NCBI GenBank assembly: GCA_963402885.1
Contig: OY727096.1
Span: 29,555,820 to 29,619,819, forward strand
DNA from: Antedon bifida
Taxonomy: Eukaryota; Echinodermata; Crinoidea; Comatulida; Antedonidae
DNA: 64,000 nt
Direction: 5' to 3'
Part shown: one piece after another, positions 39,394-52,600 of the stretch
How the letters are laid out: each line of letters starts with the position of its first letter
How positions within the stretch are numbered: position 1 is the first letter of the stretch
Program-made: the position numbers and the translations under genes
The notes under the pieces: model-generated
What the model saw: the letters and a program-made list of their open reading frames with translations, nothing else
Told to the model about the DNA's origin: nothing
Database searches by the model: none

Positions 39394-39520
39394 AATGACG
39401 TAATGGCAATAGCCTTACAGCACCAGACGGCTTAAAATGACGTAATGGCAATAGCCTTACAGCACCAGACGGCTTAAAATGACGTCATGGCAATAGTCGT
39501 AGGGGAACCAGACTGCTTTT
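39394..39520. repeat. 42-bp tandem repeat carrying CRE-like motifs, 3 copies
   Basis: Each unit holds AAATGACGTAATGGCAATAG then a CTTACAGCACCAGACGGCTT stretch. Units 1 and 2 are virtually identical and unit 3 is diverged. TGACGTAA occurs at 39396 and 39438, and TGACGTCA at 39480, exactly 42 bases apart. Confidence 0.9.
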
Positions 39521-40910
39521 AATAAAACTTTCAAGGTCCGACTGCATTACAGTATTTATGTGGTTTAATTTCAAATTCCATTTATTATTGTTATTAATTA
39601 ATCAATATTAATTTACAATGCACAATCTATCACTGCAATCATCACACCACAAATTTTTCAAAAACTACATAATAAATCACAAAGAAGAATTTTTAAAATT
39701 TAAACTTTATTTTATTTCAACTCATAACTGTTGTAAAATACAAATTATCAATAACAAACTATCTTAAAATATACAAAAATTATTTTGGTAGAGTTATAAA
39801 ACATTAAAAGTGTAAGTGTAATTTTAACTAATATCTTTGGTATTTTTGAAGAACTGAGAAACATGTAACCGAATACAATTATGCAGCACGAATTTAAACA
39901 TAAATACGATAACATTTAAAAAGACTAGATAGATGCTGATAAAATAAATATATATATAATATGCACTATACAATATTTACACTACCATGATGAAAGCTAT
40001 ACGGCAATATAACTGGAACAAATACTGGTTTATAAACTTATTTAAATTAGTTTGGATTAAGTAATTTCCAAGTAAACTATTCTAAGGCAAACAAATCTAA
40101 TTATTATAATAATTATTAATAACTTTCAAGGTTTTCAAATATATCATAAGTCTATAACTTATTTAAATAGCACACTTATTAAACTTGGATATAAATTGGT
40201 GTAGTAAATGCACATGAAAGTTGGTTAATACAGTATGCAGACATTTTGGCTTGGTACGGTATGCTGGCTAATTGAGGTAACTTGGTTAAAATCCTGAGAT
40301 GATCAAACGCTGGCATCCAAACACCTGCAAAATAAAAACAAAAATATTACAGTATCATTGTATACTTCCTTTATAGGTTTATTTCAGTACATCTGGTGAG
40401 CTTGGTACCATCATCTTCTGGCCGAGTGTTGAACACGTCTCCTAGCCTGGCCTAGCACCAGCATAATAGCCTGGGCGGGAGCTGGCTGACTGGCTCTTCT
40501 TTGACTAGCTAGGCCTAGGCTAATAGTATGCTCTACAGCTAGAGAGGGGCATGGGGCTAGGCCTAGATGCATCTAATAAAAAAATTACAAATTTAGTTCC
40601 AATAGCATAGGGTAATTACTAATAGTTCAATCCGTACGAAATAACTATATAGGAGACTTCAAAACAGATCGGCCTAGCTAGCCCTAGTTACAGTAGGCCT
40701 AGTTCTATACAGACCGAAATCTCAATGTATTTTATTCCTTTCATAATTACAAATTTCCACAAAATATAACTTCAAATAACATTATAATTGCGTGATAATC
40801 AATAAATAGTCGATCAAAACCTAATATGTCAAACCAAAGCCCCATGATTGGTAAAGATTGATCTGCTAAAACACAGACGCTATCTACGATATAGTTAAGG
40901 AATACATACA

Positions 40911-41549
40911 AAGATGGCGGCGGCCCGAAAAAAGTGACTGCTCAATTTGCACTAAATTTTAATAGTTCTCATGAATGAACAGAGCCAAATCTTTCTCAGA
41001 ATATGTATTATATGTGTATTGAGCACATACTAGAATGTTATTAATTTTGGCTGGTGAAGAAAAAATCGGCTGGTTTGTTTCAAACCAAAACAAACCAGAA
41101 TCAAAACTTACCTCACGTGAGCCCTCGACAGCTACGATTTCGAAAAATGGACGCCGATTTAAATGTCCGTCCTTTTATACGAAAAAATGTCGGCGGGAAG
41201 ATTCTTTCTATATTTGGTAAGCCTTTACCATATTTGGCAAGTTAATAAGGTTCCTGATTGGTGAAATTTTACTGGATTTCTGAAGGCTCTTCCATGCAAA
41301 AATTCATCGCGGTTCGTCGCTAGGTGTAAACAATTTCTACTTCCTGGTATAAAAATGGCGCATGCGCAGGGGAAAATTAGCGATTTAACGGTCATTTGAG
41401 CACTCTGCGTGACTATGGGTGCATAATGTTTACCTAAATAAACAGCTGAGCGCACACAATCCGTTTCAAATACGGTGTATGCATTGTGGAAGATGATTGG
41501 TCATTCATTTGAAGTGATCATTCAATACGTAACGTGGGCTATGACGTCA
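40911..41549. promoter_or_regulatory. Promoter-like island with YY1, NRF1 and CRE motifs
   Basis: Perfect AAGATGGCGGC (YY1) at 40911-40921, GCGCATGCGC in an NRF1 context at 41358-41367 and TGACGTCA (CRE) at 41542-41549. A minus-strand TATAAAAGG lies at 41179-41171, with an acceptable GTAAGT donor 60-70 bases downstream of it. These motifs are typical of animal housekeeping promoters, but no coding gene could be attached, so the role is inference. Confidence 0.4.
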
Positions 41550-41949
41550 TATAGCTTGACTGGCGGAAATTTGAAAACAATACAAACCATATTATGTGAT
41601 CCATCAACAGCTATCGTTTGGGTTGAATCATTTGGTTGGAATACTCATTACCTAACAAAGTAGGTAGGTTATATACAGTAATGTTTACTTATTATTACTA
41701 TTAACGTTAGTGCTCAGTAGATTTGATTTGTGCTTACAGTAGTGAGTACCGGTAGCGAGTAGTGGTGAAGCCTAGGTAGGCTGAGCGATAAATACATACA
41801 TTCCTTACATACCTTCTTCTTGCGAGCGTAGTGATTATCCGTCAGGAAATGTTTTATTGTTCCATTTTTAAACCAAATTTGGTACATATAAAACAAACTA
41901 ACTAAAAAGTTAGTCATTTCATTTCTGTTTTTGTCCTGTTTTCTTTTTC

Positions 41950-42078
41950 AGTTTTTATGGGCTGCCTTATACAAGCTTCGCTTTTTTGGAATGTTGCCCC
42001 TCTTATTTTAATCATATTTATTGTCAATTTTTATTTACTATGAAATTATAAGAGAAATAAATGTTACTTTGATTGATT
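41950..42078 (+). mobile_element. Probable LINE 3' tail ending in (TGATT)n
   Basis: A stretch ending AGAGAAATAAATGTTACTTTGATTGATTGATT looks like the short-repeat tail of a CR1/L2-type non-LTR retrotransposon. No reverse-transcriptase coding sequence is left. Confidence 0.4.
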
Positions 42079-43223
42079 GATTTCACACTTCCAAGTTTGT
42101 CTCATCTTCAGGTGAAATCCATTATGGAGTTGTATTTTATTAAAGCAGTTGAACGTAATCTTATTTTCTAAAAATATGCCTATAGGATGAATGAAATCTG
42201 GATACATTTCCTACGTTACTGAGTAAATGATAGCAATGTCACATAATTATTAGATAGCGTGGTGAAGAAGAAAGTGAGCTTCTAATAACTACTGCTGTGC
42301 CGGGTCAGTTGTATTCATCGGCCTGTTATTCTAGAAGATAAAAACATAATAATAGTACAGTATTAGTAATATGTGTCATATGCCTGCTCATGGTAGCTTG
42401 GTGGCCCTAGTTCTGTGGTGGTGAAATATGGAATTCTATTAAATAACCATAAAGTATTTGTATCATCGCATTCATAAACAGTAGTCATTATTTGTTTTAT
42501 AACACATCCTACCCTATTATCTCAACAACCGAAACACATTATTATGCCTATAGCTAGGTTAGGCAACTATTAAACTGATTTAGGATAATGATGTTTTTTT
42601 TTCTTGTTGAATTGTTCCTATTAATAAAAAAATCATAAAATGAGCAAAAGCTAATCTAAGTGAGTTTTTGGTCTAATTTAATACATCACATTCCGGCATT
42701 GTTTATAATATATGCAAAAGTCAAGCAAGGCAACGGGTAGGCGGTGCTACTCGATTTCATGCGGAGATGTTCACAGTTGGCCTTTAGAATTTTTTTGTAG
42801 GTGAGAAGATTTTTTTTTCGTACAACAAAGCTAAACAAGTACTATCACACGATCTTTTGATTGTCAAATGCCATGTGACCCACAATTTGCCAATCAAATG
42901 ACAAGAGTAATATAATATTTATGCGTGTCATAATGGCTGTAATAGTACAGTGGACGTGACAGCAAGCCAAACATAACTGTAGCATAATCACTTTAAATTA
43001 TCCGTAAATACTTACCTCTCTCGTCAATATCATCATTCATCTCTTTATTTGTTTGTCTCATTTAAATCAACGTCATCATCAACGTCATCGTAATCGTCTT
43101 CGTTATCTTCGCCATCAGTATCATCATGCATACATCACATCCTAATTGTTTTGGTGATTATTATCTAAATCGTCATCATCATAATTAGTAATTACACATT
43201 TCTTCGGACTGAGTCTACTTACG

Positions 43224-46200
43224 TTAAACAGTCTGGCCCGGAAGCGGTTGGTCCGAGTGCGGCTGGTGCAGATGACCGGGTTGTCGTGACTGACCCGGTT
43301 GAGGTTGGCCCAATTCCGTCTGACCTAGTTGCGACTGACCCGGTTGCGGCAGGCCTGAGTATGGCTGGCCCGGATACGAATGGTATTGTAAGTTTGGCTG
43401 TATGGTATTCACGAACACTTTAACAAAAATGAAAACTAGGCAATTACGAAATTAAACTACTAGCTATAATGTTGTTTTGATTATTTATGTAGAAGCAAAA
43501 ATCTTTAGCTTAAAGACTTGTTATCAATAAATAAATTGCTTACCGCCCGGTGGTTGTTGCTGTTGTTGTTGGTGGTAATGTACAGTTGTAGCGCCAGTAT
43601 TAGTTTGTAAAACTGGTTGTGGAACTACCTATATTGCAAAACAAATCAAAATTGTTGAGGGACATAACAATCTATACTTTACGGACGACAATATATTATT
43701 ATTATTGTTATTGTCTAAACCAATTTCTGCTGTAGGCCTATGTGAATTTATTTACTTTTGCTAGAAATAAAGTATAACATTATTATTGAGAATATAGGCC
43801 TACTACTAGTTACATAATATCTTTGCACCTAACTCAATTCGATCAGATTTTGGGAATTTGGACGTTGTCAACATGTAGTTATTATTGTTATGACGTCTTC
43901 ACTTGTAAGTTTTGATAGTTTAAAACCAGGGGAGATTGAAATTTCACTCTTTTCCCTGTTTAAAGCACACTGTTTCACTCTCTTCAAGTAGGCTTACTAT
44001 ATTAGTTTTTAGTATCCTCTATGCCTATTGATTATAGTATAATGAATACCCGGACTACCTATATAATGGTAGTGGTTAATAGTTAGAGTAGCTGATGAAT
44101 TGATTTGTTACCGTATTAAATAATGGCCTATGTTGTGACGCAAGAACTAAAGCCCATATTACAATGGCAATCTCACAAAAACACCACATGGCCAAATTCG
44201 CATCGATTGAAATTCGAAGAATTTTCGGAGAACTCTATAAAACAAAAGCATATAATAGGCAGACAGCCAATTAAATCATTTTGAAATTAATTAATTCATT
44301 CTGTAAACTTTTTTGTTTATCATTTTGTTGTTATTGGATGTCTAAGATCAAAGAATGCATTCACTTACCGGTAAGTCGTATAACCAATCATAATACTCGT
44401 AATATTCAGGTTCATTAAAAGCAGCAACGCAGGATATGATACCTACACACAATGCATGTAAGCCGACAATGATATTGCTTACATTAAATGTAACCAACTG
44501 TAAAAATAACAAAATCAATCTTAATCGTAAAACTTTTTTTGAATAATGTACCTATATTTAGTTAAACTTAAAGATGTATTGTCCCTTTGTCTAATTCCAA
44601 AAAAATAAAAAATAAAATATTTTGAAAAAAAGTGGGTCATTTTGAAGTATCATAATAGTTATTAACTTTCACCAAAAATTAGTCGAAAAAAAAATCATTT
44701 AACTGAAATACAGACGTTTTTTTGATTAAAAAATAACTTTGACTTCCAGTCAAAGTTTTCGATCAAAACATATCTTATAATGCAACGCCGCTTGTTTGGC
44801 TACTCTGTATGCATAATCATAAAACTTCCTTGCGATCTGTGTGAAAACACCTTCTCAACCATGACGAGTTGTAAACAATCTTAATTAGCATATGCATAAT
44901 GCATACTCGTGGTTTGAAATCTTTGTTTACTTTCACTCGCGATGATTTTCCAGATGAAATAAAATAATCAAATTAATTTACCTGTTAATTACATAAACGT
45001 CTTGTTTTTGGCTCGAATTTTCGACTTAAAGTGAATAACTTTAATAATACTTTGATATGGCCAATTTAAATTTAGAATATTTTGACCTTCATTTTTTTGT
45101 GTTTAAAGGGACAATACATCTTTAAGTATTGACACTAATATTTGCATTTTGCTATAAGTGCCGTATATTAGGCTCTTCAATTGTTAATGACTTCATTATT
45201 TTCTGTACAGAAACTATTATTTGTATTACTATTAACAGTTCACACAAGAATGCAACACAAAAGGGTATGTGCAACGCAAAAATGTTACATCGATTATTTG
45301 TATTGCGTTGTCTCCTCCTAGTGTATTGTATACACTGTTCACTTTGAGTTAGTCTGACAAGTATTTCATGGACTCAGTTCAGTTCTTATATTAGTTATTA
45401 TACTATTATACAGTAGTAGTATTTAATTGTCTTTGTCTTCTCTTATATTTTCTAAAATGTTCTTCGGTATGTCTGTCTCTATATTATTTTCCAGTATTCT
45501 TCTTTCTCTTTACTTGTTGATTGCATTTACATCTTTTATTTGTGGTGTGGTGTAAATTATTATTTATAGAAATCAAGTAATTTAGCTACTATATAAATAT
45601 TACCAAAGTAATGGCAGCTTTTAAAAGATGTTATATGTTTTATAATACCTACTATGCATTTCTTTTGTTCGAAGTCCATCGAGTGCATGCTGGCAATAAA
45701 CCCACAGATAGCGCCGGCTATGATCTGAAATAAACCAAAATATGAGATTTGAAGTTTGGAAGCTTTTGTAGTGTCTTCATTCCATTGGATCCCCTCCTAG
45801 CTACATACTGTATATAATTGTACGATGTCTTAGTTGAGATGATGTACTTTGAACATGAATAGGCCTATGTTCAATACTGGACGTCTAAGGCAGAAATCAT
45901 GAATAATTCATTAGGATATTTATGCCAGTATAAATTAAGTAAATTCTAGGGCCGATATACAATCGTTGTTTTCGTCATCGTCGACATCGTCGTACTGTAG
46001 TAAATGCCACCGCCACCACTGTGATTATTCTTCAGACAATAATTTATAGTTAAGTGTAGATTCATGACAGAAAATAAACTTCTATCAGCCTATTTTATAG
46101 CTAATGAACTTGATAAATCTATATAAATTGTGCTTATCTCACCATGATTCCTAGCCAAATACCTGCTCCAAAATAGATATTGCAATCAAAAGTTACTGCA

Positions 46201-47793
46201 GTAATCCCACAAATCCCAATCAGGATTCCAAATGACATCTAAAAAGTAATAATAATAATATTATTTTAATATAATTATTTATTTTGTTGAAAGGGAAAAA
46301 CGACTCTGTAAAGTTTGCAAATGCGTAGTTGAAATAAATATCACTTTGTTTTGGAATGTCCATACTACAAAGAAATTAGATAGTCTTTTTAAAACATTAT
46401 TATCTTAATCAACCAACAAATAAAAAGTTTATTTTACTAATGAACAAAAAAGAAAAAAGTAATCAATAACCTGGTAAGATTTGGCCTTTTCGCATATAAA
46501 AAGAGAACCAATTATTTTGCTGTTACTACTAATAAAATATAAATATGTATTATTATAAATTATTGTATGTGTCAATGGCCTACATACTATTCCGTTTGAT
46601 AATCGTTATAATTCCTCAATGCTTTACTACTCTAATCGGCATCCTCATTAATAATCTTTTTTTCTCATCAACCACCTATCTACTAAAACCTCTTTATCTA
46701 CATCTTACCTACACTTATCATCCTGCTAATCAACATCCTGCTAATCAACATCCTGCTAATCAACATCATCTGCACTATAGTCATTGTAATCATGGAGGTA
46801 TAAATAAACATCTTTTACTATACAATATTTCATGCATCATTCTTTTCATTCTCTTCATAAACCTCTTCATCATCTATCATCAATTAAAAAAAATTCAAAT
46901 TTAAATTTTCTTCCGCAAATACAAATCAAAATAATGAAAATATAAAAGATTTCAGTTCAGTCGATTTTACTAACTTAAATTGTTCAATAGAACTTTCTAT
47001 CTTAATTCCATCAAGTCATGCAAAGACTCGTTGCCCTCGGGTTAATATCTTCTAGTAAAATAGACTTATTTGATATCTACCGATTCTACCAGTTTTTATT
47101 GTTTTCCTTATGGCATATGACATATCGAGAGCTGCAGGAGTGTTTTCATCATTTCGAAGTACTGTCTTAGCATTGTCCAATGAGTATCACTAAGCTTCAA
47201 TGAAAGTGGCTCAGTTCGACAACATTTTAGATTACGATTTTAGACCATTGACATTAGGATAGCTCTCAGATTTTTTCTATGACACACAGGTTTCCATACT
47301 CTCGATAAACTTCTCTTTACTATCTTCCTCGTAATCAACATCTACACTCTCCTCTTCGACGTCCTTCCTATTACATTCTTCATAAACATAATATATTATC
47401 ATCCTCTTCTTCACTAAATATTACTATCATATTCATCTCCATTTACATTACTTTCGACCCCTTCACCACCATCTATCTTCATATTCATCATCATCCATAT
47501 GGTAATTCTCATGATTATATCTATCGTCAGCTTTAGTAACTTCTTCTTTATCAATATCAACTCTTTATTTATATCGTTATACCTCATAGCAACATCATCT
47601 GTATCATCATCTTTATCTTCAACGTCCCCCTTTAAAACTGCTTGTTTACCTGTGCACTACTGTTACGTCTTATGGATCCTTCATTTCCATTAATTACGAC
47701 TGCCTGTTGTACATGTGTTGTGGGAGTTAGTATTATCCCACTTTGTTGTGGATTCTGGTTTCCATAATGGATCGTCTGTACATGACTTGACAT
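43224..47793 (-). CDS. MS4A/CD20-like four-span membrane protein, copy A (280 aa)
   Basis: Exons in order: 47793-47650, 46238-46143, 45724-45653, 44497-44369, 44234-44112, 43628-43544, 43417-43224. All are GT-AG; the first five introns are phase 0 and the last is phase 1. Four hydrophobic spans: FGILIGICGITAVTF; GAGIWLGIMIIAGAICGFIA; FNVSNIIVGLHALCVGIISC; and ISIDANLAMWCFCEIAIVIW. The GAGIW motif at TM2 and the conserved EQKKCI/LVTF junction before TM3 fit the CD20-like (MS4A) family, whose members modulate receptors and ion flux at the plasma membrane. The N-terminus (MSSHVQTIHYGNQ) and the long tail rich in PGQ, QLGQ and HQQQQQQPP should be cytosolic. The extracellular loop between TM3 and TM4 is Tyr-rich (EPEYYEYYDWLYD) and longer than in copies B and C. 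A poly(A) signal candidate lies near 43049. A 558-base MITE sits in intron 3. MS4A membership is likely; ligand and function are unknown. Confidence 0.82.
44568..45125. mobile_element. MITE, TTAAAGATGTATTGTCCC family (558 bp, copy 2)
   Basis: Inverted ends CTTAAAGATGTATTGTCCCT and AGGGACAATACATCTTTAAG enclose an AT-rich body with no coding frame. It lies in intron 3 of MS4A-like copy A and shares its ends with the 352-base element at 30594. Confidence 0.87.
46550..47640. other. G-poor, CATC-rich tract in intron 1 of MS4A-like copy A
   Basis: Long stretches of the plus strand are almost free of G, with many CATC, TCATC and CTTC runs, so the transcript is C-poor and rich in GAUGA. A perfect 15-base repeat (CATCCTGCTAATCAA, three copies) is at 46719-46768. 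Shorter tracts of the same kind lie in intron 1 of copies B and C. Confidence 0.6.
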
Positions 47794-49100
47794 GGTTATC
47801 TATACAAAAGTTGTATTTGTTATTGTATCTTAGGAACAGGAATAATCAATAGAAAAAGAAAATCAATTCATATGATTTACATGTGTACGTCTTTTATACT
47901 CTAGTGTAAACTTCAGTTCAATAAAACCAGCAATTATTAAACAACCTACTTCATAGCTAAGTATAATAAGGAAGAAAAAACCTATACATTACAGAACATA
48001 AATGCATTAAACAAACCAATCCACCCTCTAATACGGTCATTATTTGTATGGATTTATTGTTTTATAACACGCTCTTGTGTTAGCTTTTAATTTTCTTTGG
48101 TAATGTGCCTGACATTATTACAAGTTATTGCATTGTAACCCATTTATGTATATTTGTTTTATTTGGAATAGCTTTATTATTGCATTTACGTTACGTTTTT
48201 GTCCATACTAGTACTAGGCCTACATACTAGTATATTTCCTTTCCTTTTTAATGTTGTGGAGGTTCGTCTAATTTTATTTCTTCAATAGTTTTTTTTTTCA
48301 ATACGACATATTAGAAAATTATTAGACTAAAAGATAGTAACTTGCGTGAGGAACCCTTATTGCTAGAAATTTTCATTCTGTAATCAGTTCTAAATATAGA
48401 GGACAAAAAGAACCAATGCTATTCTCTCTAGTCTCTGTAAAAACTGCTGTACAATTCTATAGGGATAGTAATTTAGTTCATGAACGATAGCCCTCTACTG
48501 TAGTTATGGGCAAATGGACTAAAATATAAGAATTACCGAGAGAAATGACATCACTTATTTCCTTAAATTCACTGATTTTTACACAATATTTACATAGTAT
48601 CAAAGTAATATTCAGTTAAACGGCATCCTATGTGGTGGTGCCTGTATCATGTATAGGTTATGGTCTATTATGATACTAGGCGATACGTATGAAACACATG
48701 TGATGATGTATTAACGAAGATTCCTAGGATATTGCAGACATCTAGATGCAGTACCGAGAATCGGGTGCGATGGCAGATTCCTGTAGGCCTACTGTACTAC
48801 ATTTTCAACTATCCTCATTCCTATGGTGACACGTATTAATCATACAAATGCTATATTTATTAACTACGCCAACAAAGACTAAAAGTGTCAAGAAATACCC
48901 TTAACATTTTGTATATTATCACATTGTTTTACGCAGGCTTATATAGGCATATTATTGCACTTTGCAAGTTGTGGAACCATATTTTGCGTAAATACGAAAT
49001 AAAAGAATAAGAAGCCATTCTCGTAAAAAAAAACGAGAAAGAATCTAATAGTTTCTTTAAAAAGAGTAAGCCTACCTGTACATGTATTTTGTATTCTTAC

Positions 49101-49180
49101 CGTTAGTCGTTATTTCTCCCGTACTTGTTACTGTAATGTGACTTGTCGATTGTTTTGTGTAGAAGACTAGACTTTGAATA
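49101..49180 (-). promoter_or_regulatory. Untranslated first exon end and upstream motif of copy A
   Basis: On the minus strand TATTCAAAGTC (49180-49170) lies 69 bases before a GTAAGA donor at 49100; another donor (CAG/GTAGGC) is near 49074. The untranslated exon would join an acceptor that starts the coding exon at 47799, six bases before the ATG. The same motif and donor order is found in copies B and C. The transcription start is not determined. Confidence 0.5.
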
Positions 49181-49613
49181 TCATAAAATCACGTATTTGT
49201 TAAACAAACAACACACAAATACAGTCTAATAAATTACTTTAAGAAACCGCATTCATTGGTTCAATGGGATTTTATAGGTGGCTATAAGGATTTTTTATAA
49301 ACACCCTCATCACGTATACCACATTGCTAAAAATATACAAAAATGAATGTGCTCAACGTACTCATTTGCATTTGCTTTTATTGATTTTACAATAATTGTA
49401 TTTAAAAAAATTTTATAGATTACCAATTGATCAATTTTACAAACTAACAACATAAACTATTTATTTATATGTATCAGTATTTTCATCCTTATTGACGAAA
49501 AAAAGTATTTAGTCATCAACTTCCCCAAAGATATGTCACACAAATTATTTTTTACATCTTTACACGTGGCATCATCGTCGATGGACATACTGACTCGGAT
49601 TTTGCTGACCTAA

Positions 49614-52600
49614 TTACTTTCCAGAGTGCGGCTGGGCCGGGTAAAACTGGTCTAGTTGCGACTGACTGGAGTACGACTGGTCCTGAGGCGACTGTGCCGG
49701 GTACTGCTGGTCTGGATGCGGCTGATATTGTGGAGGAGGGTCGATGGTATTCACGAACACTATCAACAAATAAAATAAAATACTAATAATAAGTTTTGAT
49801 AAAAATCATTTCTGAATATTCACTGCCAGATAATTGATCATATTTATTTACACACTTTGGCGAAGCATCTCTAGTTTAGTTATTTTTAAGTGTACATTTA
49901 GATTATTTAGTAAATAATAATGTCTTAGGAGAGCATTGTAGAGTAGAAATATGCAAATTAGATACAATAATAGTGAACCTACCGCCTTGTTGTTGGGGAG
50001 TATGAAGGTAGTACTGTACGGGTGTAAAGTTGGGGTTGTCTCTTCCTGTTTGTGCCACTATCTACAGTAAAACATATGTATATTGTAGTAATATAATGCT
50101 TATTACAATCTGGTGTACGTTTATTAGTATTTCTTCGTTGGTAGCTGGAAATATTATTTATGAATTACTCAATGTTGTTTGAATACGGGTTATCCTAACG
50201 TTACCTAAATTAACGGCGTTTTGTTTAAATTTCATCTGAATAACCGTATGGTCCAGTTTCTTCAGCGACAAAATAACCGTTAGGCCTATTTTAATCGTGA
50301 GAATGAATTAACCAAAATGTCCTGGCAGCAAGAACACTAGGACACATTTTCAGTAAACGGTTAAATAGCAGCCATAAAATAACGGTTAAAATCCCCCACT
50401 CGATTCAACATTTAACCGGTTATTGCTGTGCACACTTTCATGATAACGGTTATTTGATTGACAGCCGCTGGTTTTGAGTCAACTACACTAGTAACAGTAA
50501 CGTTTGAATTGACCGCCAGCGTCCAGTGCATTTTGGGTAATGCTAACGGTTTCGGTCGACGACCACTGATTTAGATGGTTATTTAGGAGCGAAAGTTTAT
50601 CAGAAATGCATTAGATGCAAAACATTAAATTGTTTTAAAGAAATGTCGGTTTATTCTGTGTCATGCATCAGAAACAGACTCTATGGCTTTACACCCAACT
50701 CAATGAAACGGTACGGTAGTTTTAGATGCCTTTTGCCTAGTCTGAACCATTCATAGAATATCGTTTATTAATTACCATTTGACTACTACAGCAGATAGCT
50801 CTTGATGTTAGGGCCACCGCCCACATTCCAACAATCACCTCCATAAAAGACAGAATTGCAAGCGTTATGTCGATTCCAACACGGACAGATCTTGAAATAT
50901 CCTTTAAAAATGTTTAATATTAAAATATATATATATTTACATTAACTAAAGTAAATTAAGAATGTTTTGGCTGATTTTTTGTATTCGTTAGTTATTATTA
51001 TTATTAGCTTCTTTATTGTTTCAAAATTTATATTTCAGTTAATTGTTTTCTTCTGATGATATTAAATTAAATTGTGTAGTAAGTTTTAATTAAACCTTCT
51101 GTAAACTGTTTTTTTTTAAATTAGAACATCGAATCATCAATTACAACTAAAAGATATGCCATAACAAGATATGGCCTACACTGACTTGCCATTCGTTTGC
51201 TTCTTCCATCAAGGCAGCACGGCTAGCTAAAATTCCTGTGATCAATGCAATTATGACAACAACGATACTACATATATTAAATGTAGCCAGCTGAAAATAA
51301 AACCATCAGCAATGTTTCATTTTACATGTAAATAGTTTTTAATAGTTAATTATTTGAATTTGATATTGTATTGTCATTGTATCCTTTGATAATTAAAATG
51401 TATTTGGTAATCACATCATAGAAATAATAGAAAAGAGAACAAATTATACAAATAAACAGCCCTTGATTACAAAGAACGCCAAGAAAAGTTAAGCACTTAT
51501 TTATTCGTATCCTACGTTCTACTTCATTGCGGCAATTCAAAAGCAAACAGTATGACGATACTTTTGAATTTATTTGTTTGAAAATTTAGGCATCATTAGA
51601 CCGTAACAAAATGTTAAAACTATCTACCAGCCCATACTAAATGGAACCACTTATTTCGTTTTTCATTTATGTTATTCAGGCCTAAGTCTAAAATATAAGC
51701 TTTATATTTACTAGACAGTACTTTCGTGAAAAATTCGAAGTTGTGCTGGAAGCCAATCCAACGCTAGCAAAGCCGAAGATCTGGAATAATAGAACAGAAA
51801 CAAATGGACACATTATAATCTCGCTATACATTCGGTTGGTAAACACTAACTCAAATTTTAGCACGCGACTGTAGCCATGTATATGGCCATGTTTATGAAA
51901 AAAAATCTTCACTCTCCTAATGAACGAAATGGATACTACTTAAGTGTGTAATGTCTTACCATAAGACCTTGCCAAATACCAGCTCCGAAAAAGACAGAGC
52001 ATTGTGTATTTACTGCAACAATTCCAAAAGTCAAAGTTAATGCTCCAATGAACAGCTAATAAGAATAATATAATAAAACATAGGGTGTCATTCTCAATGA
52101 CTAAAATACTTATCATAGCTTATCAGAAGTTTTCACTCTTCTTTTCTTCCATTATCCCCATTGTCTGAGTCAAATATAATATAATAACACCTCATCATCA
52201 TCATACTAATCATTCCCATCAATTTAATTTTCTAGTTTATCATGTTAGCATATCTTTTTTCTCGACATCATATACTTTATTTTCATCATAATCATCTGTT
52301 TTGCCGTCATATTCTTTTACATCATCAATATACTATATTTTTACAATCTGCATTATTATCATCAACATCTTCCCTATAATTAACATCTCATTTATCAACA
52401 TTCACTATGTCTTCATCTGCAACACTTTCATTAACTATTATTCATCTCATTAACATTCTCTCTATCATCATCGTCTTTGTCGTTGAAATCATTTTCAGTT
52501 TTTCTCTTTTGGTAGGTGGTGTCCGAAATATACTCTCATTCATACATAAACTTTACATAGTATACGTAACACTATAGTGTAATAGCTAGGCTTACAACAT

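Larger units (their letters stand above)
37595..43223. other. Intergenic region between the zinc transporter and the MS4A-like array
   Basis: Holds diverged duplicated blocks at 38370-38850, a 42-base tandem repeat at 39394-39520, a promoter-like island at 40.9-41.55 kb and a probable LINE tail at 41.95-42.08 kb. A CATC/GTC-rich stretch at 43.02-43.15 kb precedes the 3' end of the first MS4A-like gene. No confident gene was seen, though a small noncoding transcript is possible at 40-41 kb. Confidence 0.65.

Noticed and set aside
46545-47693. Plus-strand frames of 119 and 64 codons in the first MS4A-like intron
   Set aside because: They lie antisense to a gene in a G-poor, CATC-rich tract that rarely makes stops; the NQHPANQHPANQH stretch is the 15-base repeat.
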